From positions 98,394,526-98,458,525 of the forward strand of contig OW121744.1 of assembly GCA_933228675.1 (NCBI GenBank): a stretch of DNA of 64,000 nucleotides. Direction: 5' to 3'. The stretch is from Stomorhina lunata. Its lineage: Eukaryota; Arthropoda; Insecta; Diptera; Rhiniidae. Of this stretch, positions 1-12,300 are shown one piece after another. Under the pieces are notes generated by a model. It saw nothing but the letters and a program-made list of their open reading frames with translations, searched no databases and was not told the origin of the DNA. Numbering within the stretch: position 1 is the stretch's first letter; each line of letters begins with the position of its first letter. The position numbers and the translations under genes were made by a program.

Positions 1-797
1 ACAACTTTTTCTATAGAAAAACTTGTTCAGCACAACTTTTTCTATAGAAAAACTTGTTCAGCACAACTTTTTCTATAGAAAAACTTGTTCAGCACAACTT
101 TTTCTATAGAAAAACTTGTTCAGCACAACTTTTTCTATAGAAAAACTTGTTCAGCACAACTTTTTCTATAGAAAAACTTGTTGAGCACAACTTTTTCTAT
201 AGAAAAACTTGTTCAGCACAACTTTTTCTATAGAAAAACTTGTTGAGCACAACTTTTTCTATAGAAAAACTTGTTGAGCACAACTTTTTCTATAGAAAAA
301 CTTGTTGAGCACAACTTTTTCTATAGAAAAACTTGTTGAGCACAACTTTTTCTATAGAAAAACTTGTTGAGCACAACTTTTTCTATAGAAAAACTTGTTG
401 AGCACAACTTTTTCTATAGAAAAACTTGTTGAGCACAACTTTTTCTATAGAAAAACTTGTTGAGCACAACTTTTTCTATAGAAAAACTTGTTGAGCACAA
501 CTTTTTCTATATAAAAACTTGTTGAGCACAACTTTTTCTATAGAAAAACTTGTTGAGCACAACTTTTTCTATAGAAGAACTTGTTGAGCACAACTTTTTC
601 TATAGAAAAACTTGTTGAGCACAACTTTTTCTATAGAAAAACTTGTTCAGCACAACTTTTTCTATAGAAAAACTTGTTCAGCACAACTTTTTCTATAGAA
701 AAACTTGTTCAGCACAACTTTTTCTATAGAAAAACTTGTTTAGCACAACTTTTTCTATAGAAAAACTTGTTCAGCACAACTTTTTCTATAGAAAATC
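1..797. repeat. 31-bp minisatellite array (locus 1)
   Basis: About 25 near-identical 31-bp monomers run from the window edge to about 797. Each has the palindromic core TTTTTCTATAGAAAAA and a linker ending GTTCAGC or GTTGAGC. The two linker variants lie in blocks (CAGC, then GAGC, then CAGC again), as expected when short runs are amplified or converted together. The array probably continues left of the window. Reverse-complemented, the unit matches the degenerate array at 2126-5270. Confidence 0.95.
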
Positions 798-2125
798 ATG
801 TTTATGTTCTTATTTAGCAAAAGTTTTTCTTCAGAATACCTTATTCAGTATTTTTTGGTCTATAGAAATTTAATTTATTCTTCATTTTTCTATAGAAAAA
901 ATAATTATAGCCATAGTTATGCCAATGTCTAGTCATAGTCTGAACATTATTTTACCTTAATTACTCAAATAATCCTGAATTTATACCAAATCCTTTAGCA
1001 CCTATAAAACCATCATCCTATTTTATGTTTTATCCTCGAAATATTAAAACATTCAACCATTCCCTTATTGTTTTAAGACTAATTTCATTTATTTTATTTG
1101 ATATTTTTTATATGTTTTATCAAATGAGCATTCTTTACGTCCTGCCACCAAATAAGTATGCTACACTAAATTTATTTGAAAAAATTTTCGTTTATTATAA
1201 AAAGAATGGCAAAAAATCTTCTTCTTGATGCTAAAATAAATATAAAACATAAAAAATTAAAGCTTATTTCGCCATTTTTAATTTCCTACTCCTCTGCGAG
1301 TGTTTGTCGTAAATAGACGCCAAAGGACAATAACTATGTAAGAACAACATTTGGAGAATGGTTTGTTGGTCAGTCGTCAGCAACATCATCAGGCTCATAA
1401 GAGCAATTTCTACTAGAACTTCTACTACTCACAAACATAAGTATAGCAATATTTTTTCGCTAAAAAACTATGTATTTTTCCTGCTAAAAATAGCAAAAAG
1501 CTAATAAAACAAAACTCGGGGAGAAAAAAATTGTAATAAAAAAATTAAAATGAAATAAAAACGAATTAAAATCTAACGAGAGCCAACGTAGCAATAAAAA
1601 CAGCGACTATGACTTCAACTTCAACAATCACTCCTGGAAAAGGACATGTTCTTATATTGTGTTTGTATTGCAAACATAGTTTTTCTTTTTAACTTTTTTT
1701 TGTATTTTTTATTAATGTTCTCATATGACCATATGAAAGCCTGACTGTATCTAGTTTGTAGCGGGTAAAATAATAAGAAAAAAAAACTTTAGTAATAATA
1801 TTTAGAGGATCCCTTTATGCACGTACGTGTCCTGTAATGGTTTTTAGTAAAATTGCCTCCATTTTTTTCTAAAGCCTGCAGTTGTTTTTAAGTATTTACG
1901 CGTTAAATGGTGGATATTTTTTTGTGAGTATATTTCTAGGAGGAAAAAATAATATTTATTTTGTATACAAAGACAATTAAGCAAATCTAAGGATTTAGTT
2001 TTTTCCTTTATATAAATTAACAGAATTAAAACATATTTTTTAACATTATGTTTGTTTTATGGTTAAATAAATTTTGATTTTTATGTTTAAAGTTCAAAGA
2101 GGTAAAAAATTCACTGTATGCTTAA
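798..2125. other. Non-coding AT-rich spacer
   Basis: I see no convincing gene here. The longest open frame, at 1025-1228, is AT-driven, low-complexity and resembles no protein I know. It is flanked by 31-bp arrays in opposite orientations. Confidence 0.6.
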
Positions 2126-4035
2126 AAAAAAGTTGTGCTGAATAAGTTTTTCTATAGAAAAACTTGTGCTGAATATGTTATTTGAAGAAAAAGCTATGCT
2201 AAATAAGTTTTTTAATAAAAACTAACTGTGCTGAATAAGTTTTTATAAAGAAAAAGTTATGCTGAATAAACTTTTCTATAGAAAAAATTGTATACAATAA
2301 GTTTTTCTTAAAAAAAAGTTGTGCTTAATATGTTTTTCTATAGAAAAAGTGGTGCTGAATATGTTTCTTTTTTATAGAAAAAGTTGTGCTAAATATGTTT
2401 TTCCATAAAAAACTTCTGCATAATAAATTCTTTTAATGCTGAATAATTTTTTTTGCTGAAAAAATTATACTATATATATTATTAGAAAAAGTTGTGCTGA
2501 AAAAGTTTTTCTACAGAAAACGTTGTGCTGAATAAACTTTTCTATAGAAAAAGTTGTACACAATAAGTTTCTCTTGAGATTAAGTTGTGCTGAATATGTT
2601 TTTCTATAAAAAAAGTGGTGATAAAAATATTTTTTTATAGAAAAAGTTTTGCTACATGTTTTTTTCCATACCAAAACTTTAGCTGAATAAGTTCTTCTAT
2701 AAAAAAATTGTGCTGAATAAGATTTTCTGTAAATAAAATTGTACTGTATATATTTTTCAATAGAAAAAGTTGTGCTGAAAAAGTTTTTCTACGGAAAAAA
2801 GCTGTGCTGAATGAACTTTTTAACAGAAAAAGTTATGCAATATAAGTTTCTCTTTGGAAAAAACTTGTGCTGAATAAGTTTTTCTTTGGAAAATTTGTTA
2901 GAAATAAGTTTTTTATAGGATAAGATGTACTTACGTTTTTTTCTTACAAAAAGTTTTCTAAATAAGTTCTTCTACAAAAAAAATGTGCTGAATAAGTTTT
3001 TCTATAGAAAAATTGTACTGTAAATATTTTTCTATAGAAGAACTTGAGTTGAATAAGTTTTTCTACAGAATGAGTTGTGATGAATAAACTCTTCTATCGA
3101 AAATGTTGTGCTGTATTTTCCAAAGAAAAATTTAAGATGAACAGTTTTTTTATATAAGTTTTTCTGTAGAAAAAGTGCTGCTGAATATGTTTTTCTATAG
3201 AGAAAATTGTGTCTAATATGTCTTACCATACAAAAAGGTAGTATGAATAAGGTTTTCTTTGGAAAAAGTTTTGCTGATTAAGTTTTTCTTTGGGAAAAAT
3301 TTTGCTGAATAAGTTTTTCTAGAAAAAGTTTTTCTATAGAAAAATTATGCCGAATAAGTTTTTTTTTATAGAAACAGTTGTACAGATTTTTTATAGACAA
3401 TGTTAATATAAATAAGCTTTTTAATAGAAAAATTTCAGCTGAACAAACTTTTATGCATTTATATAAAAAACAGTTGTACCGAATAATTTTGTCTTTAAAC
3501 AAGTTGTGCTGAATAAGTTTTTCTTTAGTAAAAGTAATGCAGAATAAGTTTTTTTTAGAAAAAGTTATGCTGAATAAGTTTCTCTTTAGAAAAAGTAATG
3601 CTGAATAAGTTTGTCTTTAAAAAAAGTTATGCTGAATAAGTTTTTCTTTGGAAAAAAATTATGCTGATGAAGTTTTTCTTTAGAAAAAGTTTGCTGAATA
3701 AGTTTTTCTTAAGAAAAGGTTATGCTGAATTAGTTTGTATTTAGAAAAAATTATGCTGAATAACATTTTCTTTAAAAAGTTTTGCTGAATAAGTTTTTCT
3801 ATAGAAAAAGTTATGCTGAATAAGTTTTTCTATAGAAAAAGTTTTTTTTTAAATATGATTTTCTATAGAATGAGTTTTGCTGAATAAGTTTTTCTATAGA
3901 AAAATTCTTGCTGTATATGTTTTCTTCAAAAAGAAGTGTATTTGCATTTGATCCCAAACCTGTTACATTTATTTATTAATGTAACAGATCAATTTATTGA
4001 TAAAAAGCCAAAAAATGTTTGCGGAGAAACCAAAT

Positions 4036-4081
4036 TCCTCGACGCGTTTCGATGGTTGGTTAAGCCATCTCTTCAGGAGGA
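4036..4081 (-). ncRNA. Hammerhead ribozyme motif, copy 1
   Basis: Read on the - strand: stem I UCCUC (4081-4077) pairs with GAGGA (4040-4036). The core CUGAAGA (4076-4070) fits the CUGANGA consensus. Stem II GAUGG/CCAUC follows, then GAAAC and the site GCGUC (4050-4041). Stem III is minimal, but ACGCGU is self-complementary, as in hammerheads thought to act as dimers. The motif is seen in the sequence; activity is inferred. Confidence 0.75.
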
Positions 4082-4299
4082 TTATCCCCAATTTAGACAG
4101 ATCGAAAACCTCGCATTATTACTAAATTTACAAACATAACTATTAAGAATTATGTTTATAAACCAAAAGTAAAAGCGTAGATTATCGCCTGAACAAAAAC
4201 AAACATTTTTCAGTTTTCATCTACCTTCACTTCCCACATTCTTGCTGTAGCCGTCGGCTACTATGTGCAGAATGCTGTGAAGAAGGGGGGGGTAAGATG

Positions 4300-4327
4300 T
4301 TTTAAAATAAACAAGTTTATTTTAAAA
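4300..4327. repeat. Perfect 13-bp hairpin between the two hammerhead copies
   Basis: TTTTAAAATAAAC (4300-4312) and its exact inverse (4315-4327) are separated by AA. It lies in the spacer between the two direct copies of the hammerhead element, near a shorter GTAGCC/GGCTAC hairpin. Role unknown. Confidence 0.7.
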
Positions 4328-4499
4328 AATAAGCTGAATGCATGCAGTTTTATCAAAAAATAACAAAATAGTCGGGATGTAAATATTATTCAAAAAGAAG
4401 TGTATTTGCATTTGATCCCAAACCTGTTACATTTATTTATTAATGTAACAGATCAATTTATTGATAAAAAGCCAAAAAATGTTTGCGGAGAAACCAAAT

Positions 4500-4545
4500 T
4501 CCTCGACGCGTTTCGATGGTTGGTTAAGCCATCTCTTCAGGAGGA
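4500..4545 (-). ncRNA. Hammerhead ribozyme motif, copy 2
   Basis: This is identical in sequence to the motif at 4036-4081, shifted by 464 bp: stem I 4545-4541 with 4504-4500, core CUGAAGA, 5-bp stem II, GAAAC and GCGUC. Two ribozymes in direct tandem would release a unit-length RNA of about 464 nt if both cleave, as described for retrozymes and Penelope-type tandems. Confidence 0.75.
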
Positions 4546-5270
4546 TTATCCCCAATTTAGACAGATCGAAAACCTCGCATTATTACTAAATTTACAAACA
4601 TAACTATTAAGAATTATGTTTATAAACCAAAAGTAAAAGCGTAGATTATTTTTTTTTTGACTTTTTATCAATAAATTGATCTGTTACATTAATAAATAAA
4701 TGTAACAGGTTTGGGATCAAATGCAAATACACTTCTTTTTGAATAATATTTACATCCCGACTATTTTGTTATTTTTTGATGTATATATTTTCTTTAGAAA
4801 AAATTATGCTGAATAAGTACTTTTTTTTAGAAAACGTTTTGCTGAATAAGTTTTTCTTTATAAAAAGTTATGCTGAATGAGTTCTTCTATAGAAAAAGTT
4901 TTGCTGAATAAGTTTTTCTATAAATAAAAAGTTTTTCTGAATAATTTTTCCATAGGACGAGATATGCTGCATAATTTTTTCTTAAAAAAGTTTTGCTGAA
5001 TGAGTTTTTCTATAGAAAAAGTTTATTTTACATAAGTTTTTCTATAGAAAGAGTTTTGCTGAATAAGTTTATCTATAGAAAAAATCAAGAAAACATATAC
5101 ATTCTTTAGAAAAAATGATGCTGAATTAGTTTTTCTTTATAAAAATTTATGCTGAATAAGTTTTTCTTAAGAAAATATTGTGCTCAATAAGCTTTTTGAT
5201 AAAAAAAGTTGTGCTGTATTTATTCCAAACAAAAATTTAAGATAAATTAGTTTTTTAATAAGACAATTTT

Positions 5271-6176
5271 ATGCAGAACACGTTTTTATATAAAAAATAT
5301 ATAAATAGTCGAGCTTAAAAGATAAAAAGTCGGGTTTGTTTGGTAGTAATGTTTATCAGGATTTATCAAAAGATGCCCAATAGTGAAAGTGTTCAATCTG
5401 TATGCCTTTACAAAGATATCAATTTCTAATAAACCCTTTTCAAAGAATTGGTTTTTAACATCCCTAAAGTATGCAACAAGATATTTGAAAAGTCTTTGTT
5501 TTTATCGAATGCGTGTTTTTGCTCTTGATCTTTGTAATTCCTTACAAACAATTAGTCTAACAATCTCAGTTAACATATAGACTATATATCATAGATATAA
5601 ATAGATCTCGCGTTTGTTTTCTAATAATTATGAAACATTGGAAATTTTTTTATTAATTGGACCACATTTGAACTAAATAGTGATGTATACAAATAGTCGG
5701 ACTTGTCCGAATATAGCTCATTCATACTTTTACATTATATTTTAATATTACAAACAATTTTTTTTGGCATTTCTTTTTTTTTGACATTTCTCTTACTTAA
5801 ACTAGTTTTCTCTCCGGAGCAAGTAAGATCTCTATTTGATCTTCAATTGCTTAAATATTAACTGACCCACTCCAATAAAGTTATCGTTGTAGGTGGCCAC
5901 TTACTAATGTTGTTGTGTGCTATTAAGACTTATTAATACCAACCCATTTAAATAGAGGCTTAAATATCAAAGCCGGCAAACAAACATAACAAATGATCGT
6001 GTAAGTTTTGAAGCATGTTTCACATTCACGTGATCGTACCTAAACAAATTAAGACAAAAGCACAAATAATGTAAAAATGATTTGTTAGTATTTAAAATAT
6101 ACATGGGTAGGAAGTGTTATTAATGGATCAATATTTGTTATATGGTTATTAAACAAGAAATCGAACATTTAAATTT
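5271..6176. other. Upstream region of protease A with a decayed coding fragment
   Basis: I see no intact gene. About 5360-5580 is a diverged relative of 7110-7330. On the - strand both can be read as pieces of one protein with a YFRDVK motif followed by a K-x-LL segment, so this is a decayed duplicate of an unrecognised coding fragment. The rest is AT-rich and unremarkable up to the promoter at 6177. Confidence 0.5.
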
Positions 6177-6213
6177 TATATATTCAACAAATTTAGAGAA
6201 ATAGCGATCAGTT
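6177..6213 (+). promoter_or_regulatory. Putative core promoter of protease A (TATA plus initiator)
   Basis: TATATA at 6177-6182 lies about 31-33 bp before the A of TCAGTT (6208-6213), a good match to the arthropod initiator. That is standard TATA-to-start spacing and gives a 5' leader of about 130 nt before the ATG at 6340. Confidence 0.6.
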
Positions 6214-6339
6214 GCTGTTAAGAAGTGAAAGAAGAAAGTTGAAGTTAAAGTCATTTGAAATTAATCAAACGTTTGTAATCAAAAAACGGAAAAAAGAAAA
6301 TTTTATAAAAGTATTAAGGACTTTAGTTGCAAAAGGACA

Positions 6340-9300
6340 ATGATGTCAAATATTTTAAACAGTGCTTCTTTGATTGTGTTGGTTTTATTATGTAAATATT
6401 TTCTTTGTGTTTTGTGTCTCTTTGAGAGTTGTAATCATAAAATTGTACTGAAAGCTGGACAAAAAATGTACCTTAACTCTCCATATTATCCCAATGATTA
6501 TCCTATTGGTTCCTCGTGCCGTTATGCTCTTAAAGCTCCACAGGATTATACTTTGAAGTTTTCGTGTGATATTAAAGTGAATGTGGTGAGAAATAATAAA
6601 TAAATATCAATAATTTTCACGTTTAGTGGTATAACTCAAAAACTACAGTTTTCAAAAATTTTGTATAACTTTAATTTGTTTAAATAAGTTTTGAAACTGC
6701 AAATTTTTCATATACATACTCGTATTTTCTGTAAAAAATTATTATTAATGTGGATTTAGATATTTATACGCAATTTTCAATATCAAAATTTTCATACGTT
6801 TTTTTTTTTGAAATGTCTGATCTACTTCTAATTCAAATACATTTAAAGGGGACCCACAATATACTATTAATCCTCAATAGATCTGGAAGGAAATATCTTT
6901 ATTGAATAAGTCTATGACTCTTATGAAGAAGCTGTTTGGTTGAATTAGAATTATGTCTATCTGTATTTAAAATCAGTCCTGGAACCAAATAACGGCATTC
7001 GATATCGATCGAAATCTTAGATATTTTCAAAACATTTGTATAGCATACTTTAAGGATTATCAAAATTATTTAAAAGATGCACAGTTTACTATATTTTTTT
7101 GAAGTTATTTGCCAAAAGATTAACAACAGTAAAAGAGTTTTAATTGAACTATATGTTTTTAAAAACGAATCAAAATGGATACCAAATTTCAATAAACTTT
7201 TTGCATCGAAGTAACTTTTAACATCCCTAAAGTATACTTCACAATATTCGCTTAAAAGTCTGAGTTTTCGATCCATATCGAATGCGGTAATTTGGCCCCT
7301 GGATTGTGCAGAACGACCAATGAGAAGTTTTGGCAACTTAAGTGATTTGTATTTTCCGACACATACAAGTGTCGATAAACTGTAGAGCCGTTTTTTTAGA
7401 CTATCTCTTGTTTTCAAGATATAGCGCGTTCCTGAAAGATAATTTTGTTGCCGAATTTCGAATTTTAACATAGCTCAAGAAAATAAACAGTTTTCGTGTT
7501 ACGCGAATGTTTATTGCGTAACCTCCTCTATTTTTTAAATAACACTATATCTAGAAAACTAGAGCAAGTCTAAAAGAAACGGTTAGTACCATTGAATTTA
7601 GCGTACTCGATTATCTTTTCTCACTAGGTCTACCTTTTGTCGATTCTTTCAAGTGGTTTAATGAATTTTGATGTGGCCGTACAGATGCGAAAGATTCCGA
7701 ACTTTTTAGACGCACAGTTTTTTACTTACGAAACAATTGAAAAAAATTCACAATATTTGTAACCAGGGACCGTAACTGTTATAACTTTTATCGTAAAAGT
7801 CAGAAAATAAAAGTTATTTTTTGACGTTTATTTTTTTCGAGCAAAAATAAAAGTTATTTTTTGACTTTTATTTTTTCAAGCAGAAATTAAAGTTATTTTT
7901 TGTTCAAATTCATGATAAATTCATTGAAAATTTTTGTCAATTAAAGATAATTTTTCAGTTAAAATAATTTGCATATGCTCAAAAGTTAATGAAGTTGAGT
8001 TTGGCAATCATAATTGGGGTTGAAAACACAAAAATAAGTTTTATTTCTGCTCGAAAAAATAAAAGTCAAAAAATAACTTTTATTTCTGCTCGAAAAATAA
8101 AAGTCAAAAAATAACTTATTTTCTGACTTTTTACTTTTATTCATGATCGAAAAAATAAAAGTCAAAAAATAACTTTTATTTCTGCTTGAAAAAATAAAAG
8201 TTAAATAATAACTTTTATTTTTGCTCGAAAAAATAAAAGTTAAAAATAACTGTTATTTTTGCTCAAAAAACTAAAAATCAAACAGTAACTGTTATTTTTT
8301 TTTTTCTAAGAAATAAAAATCAGATTTTTAAAAATCTGAAAATTTGGTCCAAGACTATCAAAATGGTATACTTGGTTTTATTCTCCGACATTTTCTTGTT
8401 ACAGAAGAAATAGTTTTGAATTTACGACGAAATCATCGTACTTTTTTATACTTTTTGTATAAAAATCTGTGTTTCATTCGAAAAGACAGCGACTTATTGA
8501 CCCGCCTTCGTAGTCTCTAAGCCGAGTCATAGTCAGTACGCCACAAGCTGAACCTGTTGACTGATATCGCAGAGTCCCCAAATCTACCGAGATCGTATTA
8601 CCACTCCGTCGACGGAACTCACATTGATATCGATCGTCTTCAGATTTGATGTTGTCAAAGAATACGACTCTTTAGAAACTAATAGATATTGGTCTATTAG
8701 TTTCTAAAGAGTCTATCGAACTCAATATTCTAAGAATATTATAGTGATCGATGTAGTCGCAACAGTTGCAACAAATGACTAAAGTTATTAGTCGTAATAG
8801 TTAAATCCATCAATGGATCGAGAATTAATATATTTTAAAAATGAATCAACTGATATTGGAAGTGTTAACCCGACAACTGCTTCTTCACATTGATGACTCA
8901 TGGAAATGTGAAAGATTTTAATTCCTATATAGATTGGCTTGATTCTTCCAAGCTTACTTATTTACTTAAATGGCCCATATATTAAAAACTTGTTAAGGTC
9001 AAAGGCCTATCATATTTTAGAATTCTATGCGCTACGATCTTTTGCGCACATTCTCCAATTTCGTAGGCTAAGCTTTGATATACAATCCTCTACTTGGTCT
9101 TTCTATAGAAGTTTCGAAAGTCCTCATCTAACATTAGGGGGCAGTTTTAATTCTAATTTTAGCTTTGTCATAGTACATAATTGTTTTTTCCAGGAGTGGA
9201 TTATAAGCCCGACGTCCTAACAATATTTTTATAGTTCTTTTGGAAGAACCACGAGAAGGTCAGTGTCCACAGTAGAGATGAAGAATAAACAAGATAAGTC

Positions 9301-12300
9301 TGGGCTTAACAAGTTAAGGACAATCAGAACCGTTGCTTGCTATCCAACATCCCCTATATCACCCAATTCTTCCAAGCTGGTACTTTGTGGTTAAATTGTA
9401 AGGGCCGATGTTGAATGTGAACCACACCTAAACACCAAGTTTTTTTCCGAAGTTTATTAGACATTTCTCTGTTTCAGATTTACTTAATTTGAACCATGGA
9501 GAGATACACAACATGTTAAAGTTATCCAGACTTATTATGAAAATGGGCGTTCAAATCAAACTGCATATCGTGCACTTCGTGATTTTTTTGGTCAATTTGA
9601 TCGTCCAAATGTGCGTACAATCGCGAAAATCGTGGAAAAATTCGAGCAAACCGGGTCTGTAGAAGATGTGAGAGCACCAGTGCATGCCCGTACAGCTCGT
9701 ACTGCAGAAAATATTGCTGCTGTTCGCGATAGTGTGGCTGAAAAGCCGTCCACCTCAAATCGTCGTCGTGCCCAACAATTGCTCCTCTCACGCTCGTCGT
9801 TGATGAACATTATGCGTAAAGACTTGCATTTACACGCTTACAAGGTGCAATTGGTTCAAGAACCATTCCAAACGTCGTGAATGGGCAGAATGGGGACAAG
9901 AAATTTCAACAGTGGATGATCAATTTTCGAAGAAAATCATCTTCAGTGATGAGGCACATTTTCACCTCAGTGGATTCGTCAATAAACAGAATTGCCGCAT
10001 TTGGGCGAATGAGAATCCAAGAGTGATTGTCGAAAAATCTATGCACCCACAAAGAGTGACTGTTTGGCGGGGTTTATGGGCTGGCGGCATCATCGGGCCG
10101 TATTTTTTCCAAAATGAGGCCGGTCAGGCACTTACTGTGAATGGTGTTCGCTATAGTGAGATGATAACGAACTTTTTATGGCCCGAATTGGAAGATATGG
10201 ATGTGAACGATATGTGGTTTCAGCAGGACGGTACCACTTGCCACACAGCTAACGAAACAATGGCTCTTTTGTGCAACAAATTCAATGGCCATGTTATCTC
10301 ACGTAATGGCGATGTCAATTGGCCGCCAAGATCATGTGATTTGACACCGTTAGACTTTTTTCTTTGGGGTTATTTGAAAGAAAAGGTGTACGTCGATAAG
10401 CCAGCAACAATTCAAGAGCCAAAGGATAAGATAATTCGGCACATTAACGGCATAGAACCTCCATTATGCCTCAGGGTCATCGAAAATTTGGACCATCGGA
10501 TGGAGGTGTGCTGCCGTGGTCGCAGCGCCCATTTGGCCGATATTTTGTTCCATACATAATTGTGTAATAAAAAATTTATCATAATAAAATAAAACTACAA
10601 TAATTTCGTAAATAATTTGTGTTTTATTCAAAAATTGTTTTTTGTCAATATTTCCTTGTAAACAGGCCAATGTCACAGAAATAAATATAAAATATAAAAA
10701 TTAGTTAGTGCTTGGGCCTTTTAGCATCTTTTTTCTTAATTTGGATCTTTTTCAAAGAATTGATTTTACCATGCCCTCTATAGGATCATAATACATGTCT
10801 AACCCAAATTTTGATAATTAGCTGACCTGTAAGGAAAACAAAATCTTATAAAAATTTAATTTCTAATTTTCTCAAAACTAGTTCTTTTGACATTGGCCCT
10901 TTTAGCACTAAGCCACAGATTTTATTTACATTTTTAAAATTCTTCTCCATTCCCAATTCCAGCCTCCAAGTACCTCAAGATGTGTCAATGAAATTCTCTA
11001 CTTCAATCCAGAGGGCAGTGAGGTACTAACAGGTTCCGAGTATTTTTGTGGTACCGGCAAAATGGAAAGAACCAGCTTCCTCAATCAAGCAGTAATCTCG
11101 TACATTTCAACATCCTACTACAATAGAATACTAGCGAATGCCATCAAAGAAACCGAAGAAGAACTACAAATGAAAAATAAAACAATGATGATGGAGAATA
11201 AACCGACAAAACAGAAAAGAAGAAAAACAACAGTAAAGCCAAGAACTACAACTACTTCGAAACCACTTAAAGTGAATGCAGCAGCAGAAACAACATCTTT
11301 CTCAACACCAATAGGCCACAATTTATTGGAGACTTCCTTAATGCCAGCTTCAATGACACCTACAACTTCCTTACAATCCCTAGCATCTTTAGACAGTCCT
11401 TTACAGGAAAACGTGCAGGAGTCCTTGTTAAAGGATAAGAATGTGAGTAATTCGTTTGCTTATGTGGTGGCTTTGTTGTCAAACAAAATTGACTTGGAAG
11501 CTTTACCAACAACCACAACCAAAGCACCTAAAACAGAAACAACAACAAGTGTTTCAAATTTCTTGAACTCTTTGCCGGCCATCACGTGGCGTAATGGCTC
11601 AATTGAAACACATAAGATTTCCACACAACGTGTTGCCAAAGTGATTGTTGGTCAAGATTATACAACATCTCAGCAGGCAACATCATCATCACCATTATCA
11701 TCATATTCCACATCCTTCTCTCAACCCACATCTTTAGCCTCTTTCTTTACACATACGACACGTATTAGCCAAGGAGGTAGTAGCGGAGGTGGTTCGTTTT
11801 CTTGTTTAGTCGAAGCCTTGGAGCAGAAGTGTGAGTGCGGCTGGAGTTCTACCGTGAAAATAGCTGGAGCTTCTGGTGTGGCAGGTATCAATGAGTTTCC
11901 TTCGATGGCCGGTATAATGACCATTAAGAATCATAAGATTTTTTGTGGCGCCACTATAAGTAAGTTAGCATTTGAATGTATTGCTGTTGGTATTTGTCTG
12001 ACTGTTTTGGACAACTAAAACAAAATTTTCTCTATTCCTCTTTTAAGTTCATCATCGTTATTTGCTTTCGGCTGCCCATTGTTTTATAACACCTGAAACC
12101 GATAGACCAGAATATGTGACAGCTGTAGTGGGGGAACATGATTTAAACACGGGTAGGTTAAATTACAGAAATTTAAACATTTCATCCCCTAACCATTTCT
12201 TTCTCTTACAAGTCCTAGAATCTTACTACACTCGACAATATGACATAATACACATAATTTCACATGAACAATTTCTCGCCACCTCTGCTCAAGTCCATAA

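Larger units (their letters stand above)
3926..4780 (-). mobile_element. Compound hammerhead-ribozyme element: two direct copies plus an inverted arm
   Basis: A block of about 260 bp beginning TTCAAAAAGAAGTGTATTTG occurs at about 3926-4185 and again at about 4390-4649, an exact 464-bp offset. Part of the second copy and its left flank (about 4352-4481) is then repeated inverted at about 4651-4780, making arms of about 130 bp. Each direct copy carries a hammerhead core on the - strand. A direct plus inverted terminal-repeat layout together with hammerheads is what is known for Penelope-like elements, but no reverse transcriptase/GIY-YIG ORF is present, so this would be a non-autonomous or terminal-repeat remnant. 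Diverged relatives lie at about 20395-20690 and 61109-61300. Small open frames on the + strand across both copies are by-products of the repeat. Confidence 0.75.
2126..5270. repeat. Degenerate 31-bp minisatellite array, inverted relative to locus 1
   Basis: This is a long run of diverged monomers of the type GTGCTGAATAAG plus TTTTTCTATAGAAAAAG, with period near 31 bp and many indels. The unit is the reverse complement of the 1-797 unit, so the two arrays face each other across a 1.3-kb spacer. The array is interrupted from about 3926 to 4780 by a compound hammerhead-bearing element. High divergence suggests it is older than the homogeneous array at locus 1. Confidence 0.9.

Noticed and set aside
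1384..1390. TCATCAG (minus-strand CTGATGA)
   Set aside because: No stem II, GAAA or stem I partner around it.
3661..3690. CTGATGA inside the 31-bp array, a possible hammerhead core
   Set aside because: It is a one-base variant of the array unit GCTGAATAAG; no GAAAC segment or stem I partner follows.
3936..4603. Two identical 67-codon + strand frames (3936-4139 and 4400-4603)
   Set aside because: They run antisense over the hammerhead element, are identical only because the block is duplicated, and match no protein family I know.
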